Notes: generated by a model not told the origin, from the sequence alone. Shown: positions 9,319 through 19,337, counted from the stretch's first letter. The stretch: DNA of 64,000 nt from Tolypothrix sp. PCC 7910 (GCF_011769525.1 NZ_CP050440.1:4837501-4901500), one strand, 5' to 3'. Made by a program: numbers and translations.

Positions 9319-10281
9319 TTACTTATTACCTACCAACTCATCTAAAAAGGAGATTTTGACAGCTAGATTGATGATATCTTGATGAGTTCTCGTGTTTTTA
9401 ATTTCCGCATTATTGAGTGCCACAATATATGGTTGTCCATCAATCAAACCAATGATGGGCCCACCAGAAGAGCCTCCTGCAGTGTCACAATCATGAAATA
9501 ATACTCCGTTCTCCTCCTTCACAATACTGCATCCAGCTTGAAAACCCGCAGTCCAGCCTTGACCAGCAGTGAGGAACTCATAACCTTTTTTCTCAGGATT
9601 GGGATAATCACCAGAGTAGCCAACAAAGAATAATTTTTCCTTATTTTTGATCAATGCGCTTGCTGGGAGAGATTTCCATCCTAGATAACCATACTTGCGA
9701 CCCAGAGGCTGATTAATTTTCATAATTGCCCAGTCATTAAGCTGACTCGTAGTGCTGTCGCCAGTAAAATCTGTACCATAAATTACTTGTTCTACAGTAG
9801 CAATATCTCTTTCATTACTGACCGCGCCATTGATGACATTTGGTAGAAACAGAATTTTTTTGCTGAGTTGATGAGTTTCCGGATCGATAACACAGTGAGA
9901 ATTAGTCAAAACTAGATCATCAGCAATTAAAGTACCCGTGCAATGGTAACTTTTAGCATCAGTTGTTGTTCCTTGTACCCGACCGATCGCAGACCAAGGA
10001 TAATCTCGACTCAGCATAGGAACGCGATCGTCTACACCATCAGGAATTCCTCGTTTACCTCCAGTCGGTTTTTCTGACTGTCTCATTCCAGAAGGTTTGA
10101 ATGGGTTACCATTACCTTGGATTTTTAATTTGCCTGGTTGGAATTTCGTAAATTTAGGAGGAGAACTAGGTTGTGATTCTGTTTGTGCTTGCACAGATAC
10201 CGAACCCCCTAAAGCCACAGCACTCACAATTCCTGCAAAAAAAAGCGCGAAAGGGTTCTTGTAAATAGCTTTTGTAGTCAT
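9319..10281 (-). CDS. Exported trypsin-like (S1/V8-like) serine protease
   Basis: The protein of 320 residues starts with a signal peptide (lysine-containing n-region, hydrophobic h-region, SVSVQAQ before the likely cut site). A Pro/Ser-rich linker follows, then a chymotrypsin-fold protease domain. The catalytic triad is visible: His129 in LTNSHCVID, Asp183 in LNDWAIMKI, and Ser272 in GGSSGGPIIG. It resembles glutamyl endopeptidase/V8-like secreted proteases and probably acts in the periplasm or outside the cell. There is no PDZ domain, so it is not a Deg/HtrA protein. The ATG at 10281 is preferred, with GAGG upstream; a GTG at 10299 would add six residues. The gene stands alone. Confidence 0.88.
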   Translation of the reverse strand: MTTKAIYKNPFALFFAGIVSAVALGGSVSVQAQTESQPSSPPKFTKFQPGKLKIQGNGNPFKPSGMRQSEKPTGGKRGIPDGVDDRVPMLSRDYPWSAIGRVQGTTTDAKSYHCTGTLIADDLVLTNSHCVIDPETHQLSKKILFLPNVINGAVSNERDIATVEQVIYGTDFTGDSTTSQLNDWAIMKINQPLGRKYGYLGWKSLPASALIKNKEKLFFVGYSGDYPNPEKKGYEFLTAGQGWTAGFQAGCSIVKEENGVLFHDCDTAGGSSGGPIIGLIDGQPYIVALNNAEIKNTRTHQDIINLAVKISFLDELVGNK

Positions 10282-10887
10282 GAGATTATCTATCCTCACT
10301 TAAAAATTAAAATTGTCTGCGAAGAATATGCATCAAGTCTTCGCAACATCACCTCGAAAGGTATGGCTACACAGACGAGGGCTTAATCACATTTCCAATC
10401 TCGGACTGAAAATGCAGTAGTTATTGAGGCTGAACCTCACTTTTATAGGGAGTGGGGGGTCTTGCCCCTAATTGAGAGTATCCTACCAAGAGAGTAGAGA
10501 CTAAATTAGTTTTATGTATAGATAACACCTAAATTGCTGAGGCTTTATGCACTGAAGGCTATTTTTGCTTGTAACTTTTTCAGCTTGGTCATAAGTCGCA
10601 GTTAGTTTGTTGATTGAACGCTACGAGTTACTGTATCTCTGGCGATTTGCAGCTTATGCAATGGTTACAAGAAGACGCGATAAATCAGAAGAAGACGCGA
10701 TAAATCGCGTCTCTACAAGGTGGGCGATCGCCTAAATGCCTAAATATCTATACCTAATATTGGGAGATGAAACTATGTACAGCAGCAATTAATACAAATG
10801 AACTAGGTAAAATCTGAATCAATCTCACCACTAAAGCACACAGATTGTGGCATAATAAGCCGACGCATACACTAGTCGGCTACAGTC
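10282..10887. other. Gap with a tandem dyad repeat
   Basis: No gene is seen. The sequence gaagacgcgataaatc occurs twice in tandem, at 10671-10686 and 10691-10706. The second copy forms a perfect palindrome gacgcgat-aa-atcgcgtc at 10694-10711. Related dyads occur at 26744-26767 and 46389-46410, so this is a dispersed intergenic repeat of this genome rather than a local operator. Confidence 0.5.
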
Positions 10888-11919
10888 GTGGAATATAACG
10901 AATCTATTAACGACATTGCTGCTGCTTTGCAACAGCCAGCGGATCTTACCTTTGAACTACCAGATCCAGAAGACGAACAGATTCCAGAGTCAGATTTTCA
11001 ACAGCAGCTAGATGTAGCTTGGCAGGTGTGCGATCGCTTTGATTTGCAAACCGAAATTTGGCGTGGGCGAATTTTGCGGGCAATTCGCGATCGCGAGAAA
11101 AAGGGCGGTGATGGTAGAGGTACTGGGTTCCTCAAATGGCTAAAAGAACGAGAAATCAGTAAAAGTCAAGCTTATGCCTGGATTCAGCTAGCAAACAGTG
11201 CTGATACTCTGTTGGAAGAAGGCAAACTTGACCCAGGTTCAGTCAATAATTTTAGTAAACGGGCCTTTGTCGAAACATCCAAAGCTTCCCCAGAAGTTCA
11301 ACAAATGGTGAGTGAAGCCGCCCAAAAAGGCGATCGCATTACTCGACGCGAAGTACGTCAACTCAGCGACGAATGGACAGCAATGTCCTCGGAATTGCTA
11401 CCAGAACCAGTCAAGGTGAAAGCAGCAGATAACACCCTTCCCCCGCGTTACATCGCCCCCCTAGTGAAGGAATTAGAAAAACTGCCAGAACCGCATCAAA
11501 AATACTTACAAAAAGAAATTGCTGCCAACCCTGATGTTGATACCCTCAAACAGGTAACCACGGAAGCGCGTTATTTGGCAAAATACTTAAAATCTGCGGC
11601 TCAGGTTCAAGCATTAACTCAAGCAGAAGTAGACATTGAAACAGCCTTAGAAGAAGCTCAACGTGTAGGCTGTTTAAGCATAGCGGCTGACTTAGTTAAT
11701 CAAGCATCCCAAATGGAACAAACAATTGCCAAGTTATACATGACTTGGAAACGGATCAGCAACTTAGCAGATCGGTTGTATGTAGATACAGGTGCAAGTA
11801 CACCCAACTTGCGATCGCTTCTCAGTAACTTAGAACCCCTAGGTGGTGAAATCATGGAATTGCAACTCAGTGGCACTGTTGAACATACTGTCCGCTTGCA
11901 AATTCAAGAAATCACTTAG
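10888..11919 (+). CDS. Conserved-looking cytosolic protein of unknown function, possible HTH segment
   Basis: I do not recognise this 343-residue protein. It is hydrophilic, acidic at the N-terminus and mostly helical. Residues 60-85 contain the basic segment GRILRAIRDREKKGGDGRG followed by FLKWLKEREISKSQAYAWIQ, which looks like a helix-turn-helix. A second possible one lies at ITRREVRQLSDEW. This recalls ParB/KorB-like DNA-binding proteins, but the resemblance is weak. The C-terminal half is a long helical region (QVQALTQAEVDIETALEEAQ). The only reasonable start is GTG 10888, without a clear ribosome-binding site. Codon use, with HIP1 sites inside the gene, looks native. It stands alone. Confidence 0.7.
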   Translation: MEYNESINDIAAALQQPADLTFELPDPEDEQIPESDFQQQLDVAWQVCDRFDLQTEIWRGRILRAIRDREKKGGDGRGTGFLKWLKEREISKSQAYAWIQLANSADTLLEEGKLDPGSVNNFSKRAFVETSKASPEVQQMVSEAAQKGDRITRREVRQLSDEWTAMSSELLPEPVKVKAADNTLPPRYIAPLVKELEKLPEPHQKYLQKEIAANPDVDTLKQVTTEARYLAKYLKSAAQVQALTQAEVDIETALEEAQRVGCLSIAADLVNQASQMEQTIAKLYMTWKRISNLADRLYVDTGASTPNLRSLLSNLEPLGGEIMELQLSGTVEHTVRLQIQEIT

Positions 11920-11936
11920 TGATGGGAATAGGGAAT

Positions 11937-12008
11937 GGGGCATTGGGCATTAGGCATTGGGCATTGGGTCATGGATAATTGGTAATTAGTAATTGGTAAT
12001 TGGTAATA
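11937..12008. repeat. Degenerate heptanucleotide repeat array
   Basis: Tandem heptamers of the types GGCATTG and GGTAATT fill the gap between two convergent genes. Such arrays (STRR) are characteristic of Nostocales intergenic regions. Confidence 0.75.
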
Positions 12009-12063
12009 GAAATTTCTCCTTCATCTCCCTAATCTCCTCTGCGCCCTGCTTTTTCCCAATCCC

Positions 12064-12891
12064 CTAATTCTTAATCCCCGTCGTCGCAATACCACGAATA
12101 AACTGTCTCTGTCCGATGAGAAATAGTACCATCACAGGCACAGTTGCAATTGTTACCGCTGCCATCATTAAGGGCCAATTATTAGTAAATTGCTCTTGAA
12201 ACTCGGCTAATGCTAGCTGCACTGTTCTTAATTCTGGACGTGTGGTAAATACTAAGGGCTTAAATAAATCGTTCCATTCACCGATAAAGGTGAATAAAAA
12301 CAACGTTACTAAAGCAGGACGGGCTAGAGGTAACATGACTTGCCATAAAATTTGTAGTCTGTTCGCCCCGTCTATAGCCGCAGCTTCTTCCAACTCTACA
12401 GGTATTGTCTGGAAATACTGACGTAATAAGAAAATTCCAAAGCCGTTGACAGCAGTTGGTAGAATTAACGCTCCGTAAGTATTAATTAAATGTCCCCACT
12501 TCAATACCAAGAAAATAGGAATTACTAATAATTGAAAGGGAATTACCAAAGTTGCTAAGACAATCAATAGCAGTGCTTGTCTCCCACGAAATTTCAGCCG
12601 TGCTAGGGCATAACCTGCCAATGCCGAAGTCACAATTTGAAATGCCGTCACTGCGATCGCTACTAGGGTAGAATTAGCAAACGCTAACAAAAATTTACCT
12701 CGCTGCCATGCATCGCGGTAATTAGCTAAAGTCCAGTTATTTTTGGGTACAACTTCCGGCGTTGCCCCTCCAGGCGCAAAAGAGGTAAGGAAGACCACAA
12801 ACAGGGGTAGCAAAACTATGAAAGCACCCAGCAGTAATAATCCTAAGCTCAAAAAATCGGTAGATTGTAGATTCCAGCGTGGTTTGGACAT
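12064..12891 (-). CDS. ABC sugar transporter permease, MalG/CUT1 type
   Basis: This 275-residue integral membrane protein has about six transmembrane helices. It carries the cytoplasmic EAA loop that docks on the ATPase (EEAAAIDGANRLQILWQVML followed by PLARPA), which defines the binding-protein-dependent transport permease family. The N-terminal span, the periplasmic loop with NWTLANYRDAW, and the C-terminal RQFIRGIATTGIKN are typical of the second permease of oligosaccharide importers such as MalG. No binding protein, partner permease or ATPase gene is next to it, so it is an orphan component whose partners must lie elsewhere. The substrate is not determined by the sequence. The ATG at 12891 gives a normal-length protein. 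Confidence 0.92.
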   Translation of the reverse strand: MSKPRWNLQSTDFLSLGLLLLGAFIVLLPLFVVFLTSFAPGGATPEVVPKNNWTLANYRDAWQRGKFLLAFANSTLVAIAVTAFQIVTSALAGYALARLKFRGRQALLLIVLATLVIPFQLLVIPIFLVLKWGHLINTYGALILPTAVNGFGIFLLRQYFQTIPVELEEAAAIDGANRLQILWQVMLPLARPALVTLFLFTFIGEWNDLFKPLVFTTRPELRTVQLALAEFQEQFTNNWPLMMAAVTIATVPVMVLFLIGQRQFIRGIATTGIKN

Positions 12892-13069
12892 GAGTTTTGC
12901 TTTGAAGCTTTTATGTTTCTATTAGTAGAGCATCGCCCCCAGTAACAGCTAATCTATAAACATAGTGACTTGTTAAGTTAAATTAAATCACAGTGGTGGT
13001 TACCCTAAAATCATAGGGTAAATTTATTTTTGGTATCAAATGATTCACCTGTACAGGGGTAAAGATAAC

Positions 13070-13765
13070 ATGCAGCAGATAACAGAGCAATCTGAAATAG
13101 ATTTCCAAAGCGAAAAATACAAAGACGCTTACAGCCGCATTAATGCGATCGTGATTGAAGGTGAACAAGAAGCCCATGAGAATTACATTAAATTGGCTGA
13201 ACTGCTGCCGCAACATAAAGATGAATTGATTCGTCTTTCTAAAATGGAAAGTCGCCATAAGAAAGGATTTGAAGCTTGTGGACGCAATTTACAGGTAGAG
13301 CCAGATCTACAATTTGCGAAGGAGTTTTTCTCTGGACTGCACGCCAATTTTCAGAAAGCAGCGGCAGAAGGAAAAGTAGTTACTTGCTTGCTTATTCAGG
13401 CTTTAATTATTGAATGCTTTGCTATAGCAGCATATAACATCTACATTCCTGTTGCTGATGATTTCGCCCGTAAAATTACTGAGGGTGTAGTCAAAGATGA
13501 GTATAGCCATCTTAACTTTGGCGAAGTTTGGTTAAAAGACAATTTTACCGAATCTAAAGCTGAATTAGAAGCAGCAAACCGTGAAAATCTTCCTCTAGTT
13601 TGGAAAATGCTCAATCAAGTAGCAGATGATGCTCAAGTTTTAGCAATGGAAAAAGATGCTTTGGTAGAAGATTTCATGATTCAGTACGGTGAAGCATTAA
13701 GTAATATTGGCTTCACTACTCGTGACATTATGCGCCTATCAGCCTACGGGCTTGCAGCCGCTTAA
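13070..13765 (+). CDS. ado: Aldehyde-deformylating oxygenase (alkane synthase)
   Basis: This 231-residue ferritin-like di-iron protein converts fatty aldehydes made by acyl-ACP reductase into alkanes or alkenes one carbon shorter, releasing formate. The ligand motifs are visible: [11 protein letters not shown] (first helix Glu), [16 protein letters not shown] (ExxH), [20 protein letters not shown], and [12 protein letters not shown] (second ExxH). The sequence closely follows Nostoc ADO from the MQQITEQSE start to the C-terminal SAYGLAAA. The ATG at 13070 is used because it matches the family N-terminus; the upstream in-frame ATG at 13040 adds ten atypical residues. It is followed by aar after 298 bases, the standard cyanobacterial pairing. 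Confidence 0.96.
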   Translation: MQQITEQSEIDFQSEKYKDAYSRINAIVIEGEQEAHENYIKLAELLPQHKDELIRLSKMESRHKKGFEACGRNLQVEPDLQFAKEFFSGLHANFQKAAAEGKVVTCLLIQALIIECFAIAAYNIYIPVADDFARKITEGVVKDEYSHLNFGEVWLKDNFTESKAELEAANRENLPLVWKMLNQVADDAQVLAMEKDALVEDFMIQYGEALSNIGFTTRDIMRLSAYGLAAA

Positions 13766-14063
13766 AAAGAATGAAGGATGTAGGCACCCGAAGGGTGCCT
13801 TGCCGCAGGCTAGGATGAAGGATAAAATTTTTAACTTCATACTTCATCCTTCATGCTTTTTATACTTCTTACGCTTTGTGTAGTATTTTTAAGGTAAGTT
13901 ATTCCCTCTTAACCCACCCATAACAATTTTGGATTTTAGATTAGGGATTTTGGATTATAAGTCGCGACTACAAGGCTTTTCCAAAAATCCTAAATAATTC
14001 TATTTATCCAAATTTGGTTATGATTCCACATTTTCGACGCAGCACGCGCTTAAATATCAATAC
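13766..14063. other. ado-aar spacer with hairpins
   Basis: A perfect hairpin ggcaccc-gaa-gggtgcc lies at 13783-13799. Around it, atgaaggatg at 13771 and the inverted copies up to 13855 (catccttcat) can form a larger stem. There is no T run, so it may attenuate or stabilise the ado transcript rather than end it. The remainder is the aar promoter/leader. Confidence 0.45.
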
Positions 14064-15083
14064 ATGTTTGGTCTAATAGGACATCTGACTAGTTTGGAAC
14101 ACGCTCAAGCGGTAGCCAAAGAACTGGGATACCCAGAATATGCCGATCAAGGGCTGGATTTTTGGTGCAGTGCCCCACCGCAAATTGTTGATAAGATTAC
14201 TGTCACTAGCGTAACAGGACAGAAAATAGAAGGGCAGTATGTAGAATCATGCTTCTTGCCTGAAATGCTAGCAAATCGCCGGATAAAAGCAGCAACGCGC
14301 AAGATCCTGAACGCCATGGCCCATGCACAAAAGCATGGCATTAATATCACAGCTTTAGGTGGTTTTTCTTCAATTATTTTTGAAAACTTTAACTTGGAGC
14401 AGTTTAGCCAAGTTCGGAATATCAAACTAGAGTTTGAACGCTTTACAACTGGCAATACTCACACTGCCTATATTATTTGTCGGCAGGTGGAACAAGCTTC
14501 AAAACAATTAGGAATTGAATTAAAGAACGCGACTGTAGCCGTATGTGGCGCAACTGGAGATATTGGTAGTGCTGTCACTCGTTGGCTAGATGCGAAAACA
14601 GATGTCAAAGAATTACTACTAATAGCCCGTAACCAAGAACGTCTCCATAATTTGCAAGCTGAACTGGGACGGGGGAAAATTATGTCTTTAGAGGAAGCTC
14701 TACCCCAAGCCGATATTGTGGTTTGGGTTGCTAGTATGCCTAAAGGCGTAGAAATAGACCCAACTGTATTGAAGCAACCCTGTTTGTTGATTGATGGTGG
14801 CTATCCTAAAAATTTAGGGACAAAGATTCAGCATCCTGGGGTATATGTGCTAAATGGTGGCATTGTAGAGCATTCTCTAGATATTGACTGGAAAATTATG
14901 AAAATAGTCAATATGGAAGTGCCAGCACGTCAACTGTTTGCTTGTTTTGCGGAATCAATGCTGCTGGAGTTTGAGAAGTTATATACGAACTTTTCTTGGG
15001 GGCGGAATCAGATTACCGTAGACAAAATGGAGCAGATTGGTCAGGTTTCAGTTAAGCATGGATTTAGACCACTGCTAGTTTAG
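14064..15083 (+). CDS. aar: Long-chain acyl-[acyl-carrier-protein] reductase
   Basis: This 339-residue enzyme reduces acyl-ACP to fatty aldehyde with NADPH, supplying ado. The N-terminal [18 protein letters not shown] and the middle [13 protein letters not shown] are hallmarks of cyanobacterial AAR. The dinucleotide-binding motif is [14 protein letters not shown]. The C-terminal [17 protein letters not shown] carries the Cys expected to form the acyl-thioester intermediate. Length is normal (family about 340). It sits downstream of ado and upstream of accA in the same orientation, as in many cyanobacteria, which links alkane output to fatty-acid synthesis. The start ATG 14064 fits the family N-terminus, although no strong ribosome-binding site is seen. 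Confidence 0.96.
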   Translation: MFGLIGHLTSLEHAQAVAKELGYPEYADQGLDFWCSAPPQIVDKITVTSVTGQKIEGQYVESCFLPEMLANRRIKAATRKILNAMAHAQKHGINITALGGFSSIIFENFNLEQFSQVRNIKLEFERFTTGNTHTAYIICRQVEQASKQLGIELKNATVAVCGATGDIGSAVTRWLDAKTDVKELLLIARNQERLHNLQAELGRGKIMSLEEALPQADIVVWVASMPKGVEIDPTVLKQPCLLIDGGYPKNLGTKIQHPGVYVLNGGIVEHSLDIDWKIMKIVNMEVPARQLFACFAESMLLEFEKLYTNFSWGRNQITVDKMEQIGQVSVKHGFRPLLV

Positions 15084-15085
15084 CG

Positions 15086-15290
15086 ATTGGGGACTGGGGA
15101 CTGGGGACAGGAAGCAGGACAATGAGGAGACAAGGTAAATCAACCAGCCTTTATCTCTAATCTTCAGATCCCTAATATCAAAAAATCTCCAATTTTCAAT
15201 CCTCTATTTCTTTTATCCATTATCCAGCCCCTAATCCCCAATTTTCAACCCCTAATACCCAATACCCCATCCCTAATCTTAATCCCTAAC
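15086..15290. repeat. Heptanucleotide and degenerate C-rich repeats between aar and accA
   Basis: GGGGACT heptamers are tandem at 15086-15108. From about 15215 to 15290 there are degenerate CCCCTAAT/CCCAATA units running up to the accA start. The leader of accA therefore lies inside repeat-derived sequence. Confidence 0.6.
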
Positions 15291-15291
15291 T

Positions 15292-16272
15292 ATGGCAACT
15301 ACCGAGCGTAAACCGCTACTGTTAGATTTTGAAAAGCCGCTAGCAGAACTTGCAACTCGAATTGATCAAATTCGGCAACTCGCAGAAGAAAATGGTGTGG
15401 ATGTTTCTGGTCAAATCCGTCAACTAGAAGCACGCGCTATGCAACTGCGTGAGGAAATTTTTACTAGTCTATCCCCATCCCAGCGGCTGCAAGTTGCTCG
15501 TCATCCCCGCCGCCCTAGTACTCTCGATTACATTCAAGCAATTAGTGATGAATGGATGGAGTTACATGGCGATCGCTGTGGTGGTGACGATCCGGCTTTA
15601 GTGGGTGGTGTCGGTCGTTTGGGTGGACAGCCTGTAGTGATGTTGGGTCATCAAAAAGGGCGGGATACCAAAGACAATATTGCCCGCAATTTTGGTATGC
15701 CCTATCCTGGCGGCTATCGCAAAGCATTGCGGTTGATGGAACACGCCAACAAATTTTCGATGCCGATTTTAACGTTTATCGACACGCCGGGGGCTTGGTC
15801 TGGAGTAGAAGCTGAACATCAAGGACAAGGAGAAGCGATCGCTTACAATTTACGCGAAATGTTCTGCTTGGATGTGCCTATCATCTGTACGGTAATTGGT
15901 GAGGGCGGTTCTGGCGGCGCACTTGGTATTGGTGTAGGCGATCGCTTAATGATGTTTGAACACTCTGTTTACACAGTTGCGACCCCGGAAGCCTGTGCCG
16001 CTATTTTGTGGAAAGATGCTAGCAAAGCCCCACAAGCCGCTACTGCTCTCAAAATTATTTCCCATGACCTGAAAAACTTGGGTATTATTGACCAAATCTT
16101 GCCGGAACCAATTGGTGGCGCTCATTCTGACCCAATAGAAGCCGCTACAACCCTCAAACAAGCTCTATTGGAAAATTTGGACGAACTCAATCGTTTAACA
16201 GCTTCCGAACGCCGTCAATTGCGCTACGAAAAATTCCGCAAAATTGGCATTTTCACTGAACTTGCTCAGTAA
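15292..16272 (+). CDS. accA: Acetyl-CoA carboxylase carboxyltransferase subunit alpha
   Basis: This 326-residue protein is the alpha subunit of the carboxyltransferase that moves CO2 from carboxybiotin to acetyl-CoA, the first committed step of fatty-acid synthesis; it works as an alpha2beta2 complex with AccD. Family signatures include the N-terminal [74 protein letters not shown] and [16 protein letters not shown] (oxyanion glycines). Length and start are normal. It lies downstream of ado-aar, linking malonyl-CoA supply to alkane formation by position. A two-part stem-loop follows the gene. Confidence 0.97.
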   Translation: MATTERKPLLLDFEKPLAELATRIDQIRQLAEENGVDVSGQIRQLEARAMQLREEIFTSLSPSQRLQVARHPRRPSTLDYIQAISDEWMELHGDRCGGDDPALVGGVGRLGGQPVVMLGHQKGRDTKDNIARNFGMPYPGGYRKALRLMEHANKFSMPILTFIDTPGAWSGVEAEHQGQGEAIAYNLREMFCLDVPIICTVIGEGGSGGALGIGVGDRLMMFEHSVYTVATPEACAAILWKDASKAPQAATALKIISHDLKNLGIIDQILPEPIGGAHSDPIEAATTLKQALLENLDELNRLTASERRQLRYEKFRKIGIFTELAQ

Positions 16273-16315
16273 CAACCTGAAGATGCTTGCTTAGCATAGC
16301 AGCAATGCTATAATT

Positions 16316-16360
16316 GCCTATGACGCTTAAAGATTTTTAACAATCTTCTCAGTCATAGGC
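16316..16360 (+). terminator. Possible terminator stem-loop after accA
   Basis: The arms gcctatgac (16316-16324) and gtcataggc (16352-16360) are perfectly complementary. An inner dyad aagatt/aatctt lies in the loop. The T run after it is weak (gtttcctttt), so the call as terminator is tentative. The rest of the gap to 16663 is AT-rich with no gene seen and would hold the promoter of the next gene. Confidence 0.45.
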
Positions 16361-16663
16361 GTTTCCTTTTGGGCAAATCAACTCTATTGGATGATTGGTT
16401 TGTCTAATATTCAGTTATTTGGTAATAACATTGAGTGTTGCAATGGAATTTTCTAGATGACTACAAATGTTCATCTAGGGGCAAATATTTAACCAAAAAA
16501 ACACCCATGTTGGCAACGAATATAACAGTTGTCATCAACAATCATCGGCTTTTTTAGATTTTTTTAATCTATGTATTAGATTGCTTTAATCTATCTAAAC
16601 CGAGAGAGTTAAATAATTGGGTATGTAGAAGCTTGCAGAACCGCCAACAAATCTGGAGATAGC

Positions 16664-17389
16664 ATGAGCGTTGAGCCGAAACGACGTGCCTTAATTACTG
16701 GGGCAAGTAGTGGAATTGGGAAAGCAACTGCTTTAGCCTTTGCAAAGGCGGGAATAGATGTCGCCTTAGTCAGCCGTTCTCTAGAGAAATTGGAGGCGGT
16801 GGCAGTAGCAGCAAAAAATACAGGTGTTGCTGCCAAAAGTTATGCTGTCGATTTAGCTTGTATTGGGCAAGTAAAAGAACAAATACAAGCGATCGCCCAT
16901 GACTTTGGCGATATAGACATCTTGGTCAATAGTGCGGGGATAGCGTATACAGGAACTTTGAGCGAAACTTCCTTAGCAGACTGGCAGCAAGTGATTAACT
17001 TAAATCTCACTAGCGTCTTCCAGTGTATTTTAGGAATTTTGCCAGGAATGCGCGATCGCCATAGCGGCACAATTATCAACATTGTCTCAATTGCTGGCAA
17101 GCAAGCCTTTGCGAATTGGGGTGCATACAGCGTTAGTAAATCTGGTTTGATTGCCCTTTCTCAAGCTTTAGCACAAGAAGAACGTGCCCACGGAATTCGT
17201 GTCACAGCAATTTGTCCTGGTGCTGTGAATACCGAACTTTGGGATACAGAAACAGTCAACGCCAACTTTGATCGCTCAAAAATGTTAACACCCGAAATTG
17301 TTGCCCAGTCGATTCTGCACACAGCTTTATTGCCACCACAAGCGGTCATTGATGAATTAACTCTCATGCCTAGTGCTGGTGTTCTCTAA
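16664..17389 (+). CDS. Short-chain dehydrogenase/reductase (SDR), FabG-like
   Basis: This 241-residue protein is a classical SDR with a Rossmann fold. It has the cofactor motif GASSGIG (residues 13-19), NSAG in place of the usual NNAG, the catalytic Ser in NIVSIAG, and the catalytic pair Tyr155/Lys159 in YSVSK. The preference for NADP(H) is plausible from SRSLEKL after beta-2 but not certain. Its position next to ado, aar and accA is common in cyanobacteria and has led to ideas of a lipid or aldehyde substrate, but the sequence alone does not show the substrate. GGAG at about 16652 supports the ATG at 16664. Confidence 0.9.
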   Translation: MSVEPKRRALITGASSGIGKATALAFAKAGIDVALVSRSLEKLEAVAVAAKNTGVAAKSYAVDLACIGQVKEQIQAIAHDFGDIDILVNSAGIAYTGTLSETSLADWQQVINLNLTSVFQCILGILPGMRDRHSGTIINIVSIAGKQAFANWGAYSVSKSGLIALSQALAQEERAHGIRVTAICPGAVNTELWDTETVNANFDRSKMLTPEIVAQSILHTALLPPQAVIDELTLMPSAGVL

Positions 17390-17501
17390 TTAGTCCTTCG
17401 TTGGTTTATCATTAGTCATTTGTTTTTGTTCATCACAAATGATTAATGACAAATGGCAAATGACAAATGACAAACAACTCAACCCTTATCAAACTTAAAT
17501 C

Positions 17502-18209
17502 ATGACTATTGCGAGTCCTAACGGTTCTAATCGCTCACAATCACCTCTAATCTCCGAATTGGCAGAAGCCATCAATCCCAGACCCGATCGCAATACCCAC
17601 GACGGACATGAGCCTAATTTGCATTCTCCTCAAGAAGAAGAGATGGAGCAAATGACAGCAGCCGTGCGCCAAATACTATTGGGTGTGGGAGAAGACCCCG
17701 AACGTGAAGGCCTGCTCAAAACGCCTAAACGAGTAGCAGAAGCCATGCGGTTTCTGACCAGCGGCTATAACCAATCCCTAGAAGAACTCGTTAATGGAGC
17801 CATCTTTAACGAAGGCCATAACGAAATGGTCTTAGTGCGCGATATTAATTTCTTCAGCTTGTGCGAACATCATATGTTGCCTTTTATGGGGAGAGCGCAC
17901 ATTGCTTACATTCCTAACCAAAAAGTTGTTGGACTCAGCAAGCTAGCGCGGATTGTCGAGATGTATTCCCGCCGTTTACAAGTACAAGAAAGACTTACCC
18001 GCCAAATTGCAGAAGCAGTTCAGACTATCCTCAATCCCCAAGGAGTTGCAGTAGTGATGGAAGCAACTCATATGTGCATGGTAATGCGCGGTGTGCAAAA
18101 ACCGGGTTCTTGGACAGTTACCAGTGCGATGTTAGGTGTATTCCAAGATGAACAAAAAACCCGCGAAGAATTCTTGAATTTAATTCGTCACCAAGCAGCA
18201 TTTTTTTAA
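17502..18209 (+). CDS. folE: GTP cyclohydrolase I
   Basis: This 235-residue enzyme opens the ring of GTP to make 7,8-dihydroneopterin triphosphate, the first step of folate (and pterin) synthesis. The zinc-site motif [20 protein letters not shown] provides the first Cys and the His, and [10 protein letters not shown] supplies the second Cys. [20 protein letters not shown] and [11 protein letters not shown] are also diagnostic. A polar extension of about 45 residues precedes the core, as in other cyanobacterial FolE proteins. The protein acts as a cytosolic homodecamer in known homologues. It is convergent with trpF. folK, a later enzyme of the same pathway, lies at 49.6 kb. Confidence 0.96.
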   Translation: MTIASPNGSNRSQSPLISELAEAINPRPDRNTHDGHEPNLHSPQEEEMEQMTAAVRQILLGVGEDPEREGLLKTPKRVAEAMRFLTSGYNQSLEELVNGAIFNEGHNEMVLVRDINFFSLCEHHMLPFMGRAHIAYIPNQKVVGLSKLARIVEMYSRRLQVQERLTRQIAEAVQTILNPQGVAVVMEATHMCMVMRGVQKPGSWTVTSAMLGVFQDEQKTREEFLNLIRHQAAFF

Positions 18210-18300
18210 AGAATAAAGTGTAAGGGATGAAGAATGAATAATTTCAATCTTCAGGCTTCATCCTGGAAAATAGGGCGCTGAGGCTAGCTCCAAGAGATTT

Positions 18301-18954
18301 TCATGCCCTGATTGTGCGATCGCTCGCATCACTGTTCAGCTTTAAAAATAATTTGGCGACTAAATCTAAATCTTTATCTCCCGGTTTTCTTTCCACACCA
18401 CTAGATAAATCTATACCATTGGGTTTCACTAAGCTCAGGGCATCTAAGATATTATCTGGTGTTAATCCTCCAGCTAAAAACCACGGGCAACTGGGGTTAA
18501 ACTGTTGTAGCATAGTCCAGTCTAAGGTTTGACCTGTGCCACCAAGATGCTGGGGATGATAAGCATCTAGCAATAGCGTATCTATATAATGGGTATACTC
18601 AGCCACTTGCTGAAGATGTTCGTGGTTGCGAATCCTTAAGGCTTTAATGATTTCTATCTCTGGCAAAGCTTGACGCAGTTGGTAGCAAAACTCTGGTGTT
18701 TCATTACCATGCAGTTGCACACCCGTTAAATTAGAGTCAAACACTGTTTGGCTAATTTCCTGAATGCTAGCGTTGGCAAAGACTCCGATTTTGTGTATTT
18801 GGTGGGGTAATGGAGCTACTGCCGCCAAAATTTGCTGTACATTAACGTAACGGGGTGAAGTTGGGACACAAATAAATCCTAGCGCTGTCGCACCAAGGGA
18901 AGCGATCGCTACAGACTGCTGAGGTTGGGTAATACCGCAAATTTTAACTCGCAT
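18301..18954 (-). CDS. trpF: Phosphoribosylanthranilate isomerase
   Basis: This 217-residue TIM-barrel enzyme converts phosphoribosylanthranilate to CdRP in tryptophan synthesis. The N-terminal strand MRVKICGIT carries the catalytic Cys. [43 protein letters not shown] (catalytic Asp region), [13 protein letters not shown] and [16 protein letters not shown] (phosphate-binding end) are all present. The start at ATG 18954 is fixed by the family N-terminus. trpB is 33 kb away, so trp genes are scattered, as is usual in cyanobacteria. It is transcribed divergently from psaK. Confidence 0.96.
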   Translation of the reverse strand: MRVKICGITQPQQSVAIASLGATALGFICVPTSPRYVNVQQILAAVAPLPHQIHKIGVFANASIQEISQTVFDSNLTGVQLHGNETPEFCYQLRQALPEIEIIKALRIRNHEHLQQVAEYTHYIDTLLLDAYHPQHLGGTGQTLDWTMLQQFNPSCPWFLAGGLTPDNILDALSLVKPNGIDLSSGVERKPGDKDLDLVAKLFLKLNSDASDRTIRA

Positions 18955-19088
18955 ACATGTTTATCTATTATTTAAATAAATACCTGTAAAAAGGTAGATA
19001 TTTTTCGATTATTTTCTGCTTTTTTCCTAATCAATTTTATAATCTTGATGGTTTAAGTTCATTTTCCTATTCAGGAGACACAAACTTG

Positions 19089-19337
19089 ATGTCATCAATC
19101 TTACTAGCAGCTTCCTCTGTTCCCGCAACACCTGCGTGGAATACCACAGTAGCAATTATCATCAGTATTAGTTCCATTGTAGCTGTTTTGCTGTCTACCA
19201 GAATTGAATATCCCAACGTTGGCTCTAAGTTACCTGGGCTACCTGTGAGTGTACCTACATTCATCGGTGCAATGGCTTTCGGTCATATTATCGGTGTGGG
19301 CATTGTTTTGGGATTGACTAACATCGGTCGTTTGTAG
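19089..19337 (+). CDS. psaK: Photosystem I reaction centre subunit PsaK
   Basis: This protein of 82 residues has two transmembrane helices joined by a short charged loop: TTVAIIISISSIVAVLLS, the loop TRIEYPNVGSKLP, and the C-terminal helix with AMAFGHIIGVGIVLGL. That is the PsaK pattern. PsaK sits at the periphery of PSI in the thylakoid membrane next to PsaA and helps bind antenna chlorophyll. AGGAG lies at about 19073-19077 and supports the ATG at 19089 or the TTG three bases before it. The upstream 130 bases are AT-rich with a small dyad tacct/aggta, likely the light-responsive promoter region. Cyanobacteria often have several psaK copies; only one is in this window. Confidence 0.92.
   Translation: MSSILLAASSVPATPAWNTTVAIIISISSIVAVLLSTRIEYPNVGSKLPGLPVSVPTFIGAMAFGHIIGVGIVLGLTNIGRL

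Noticed and set aside
11937-12008. CRISPR-like array
   Set aside because: The repeats are 7-base units without unique spacers; no CRISPR array or cas gene is visible anywhere in the window.
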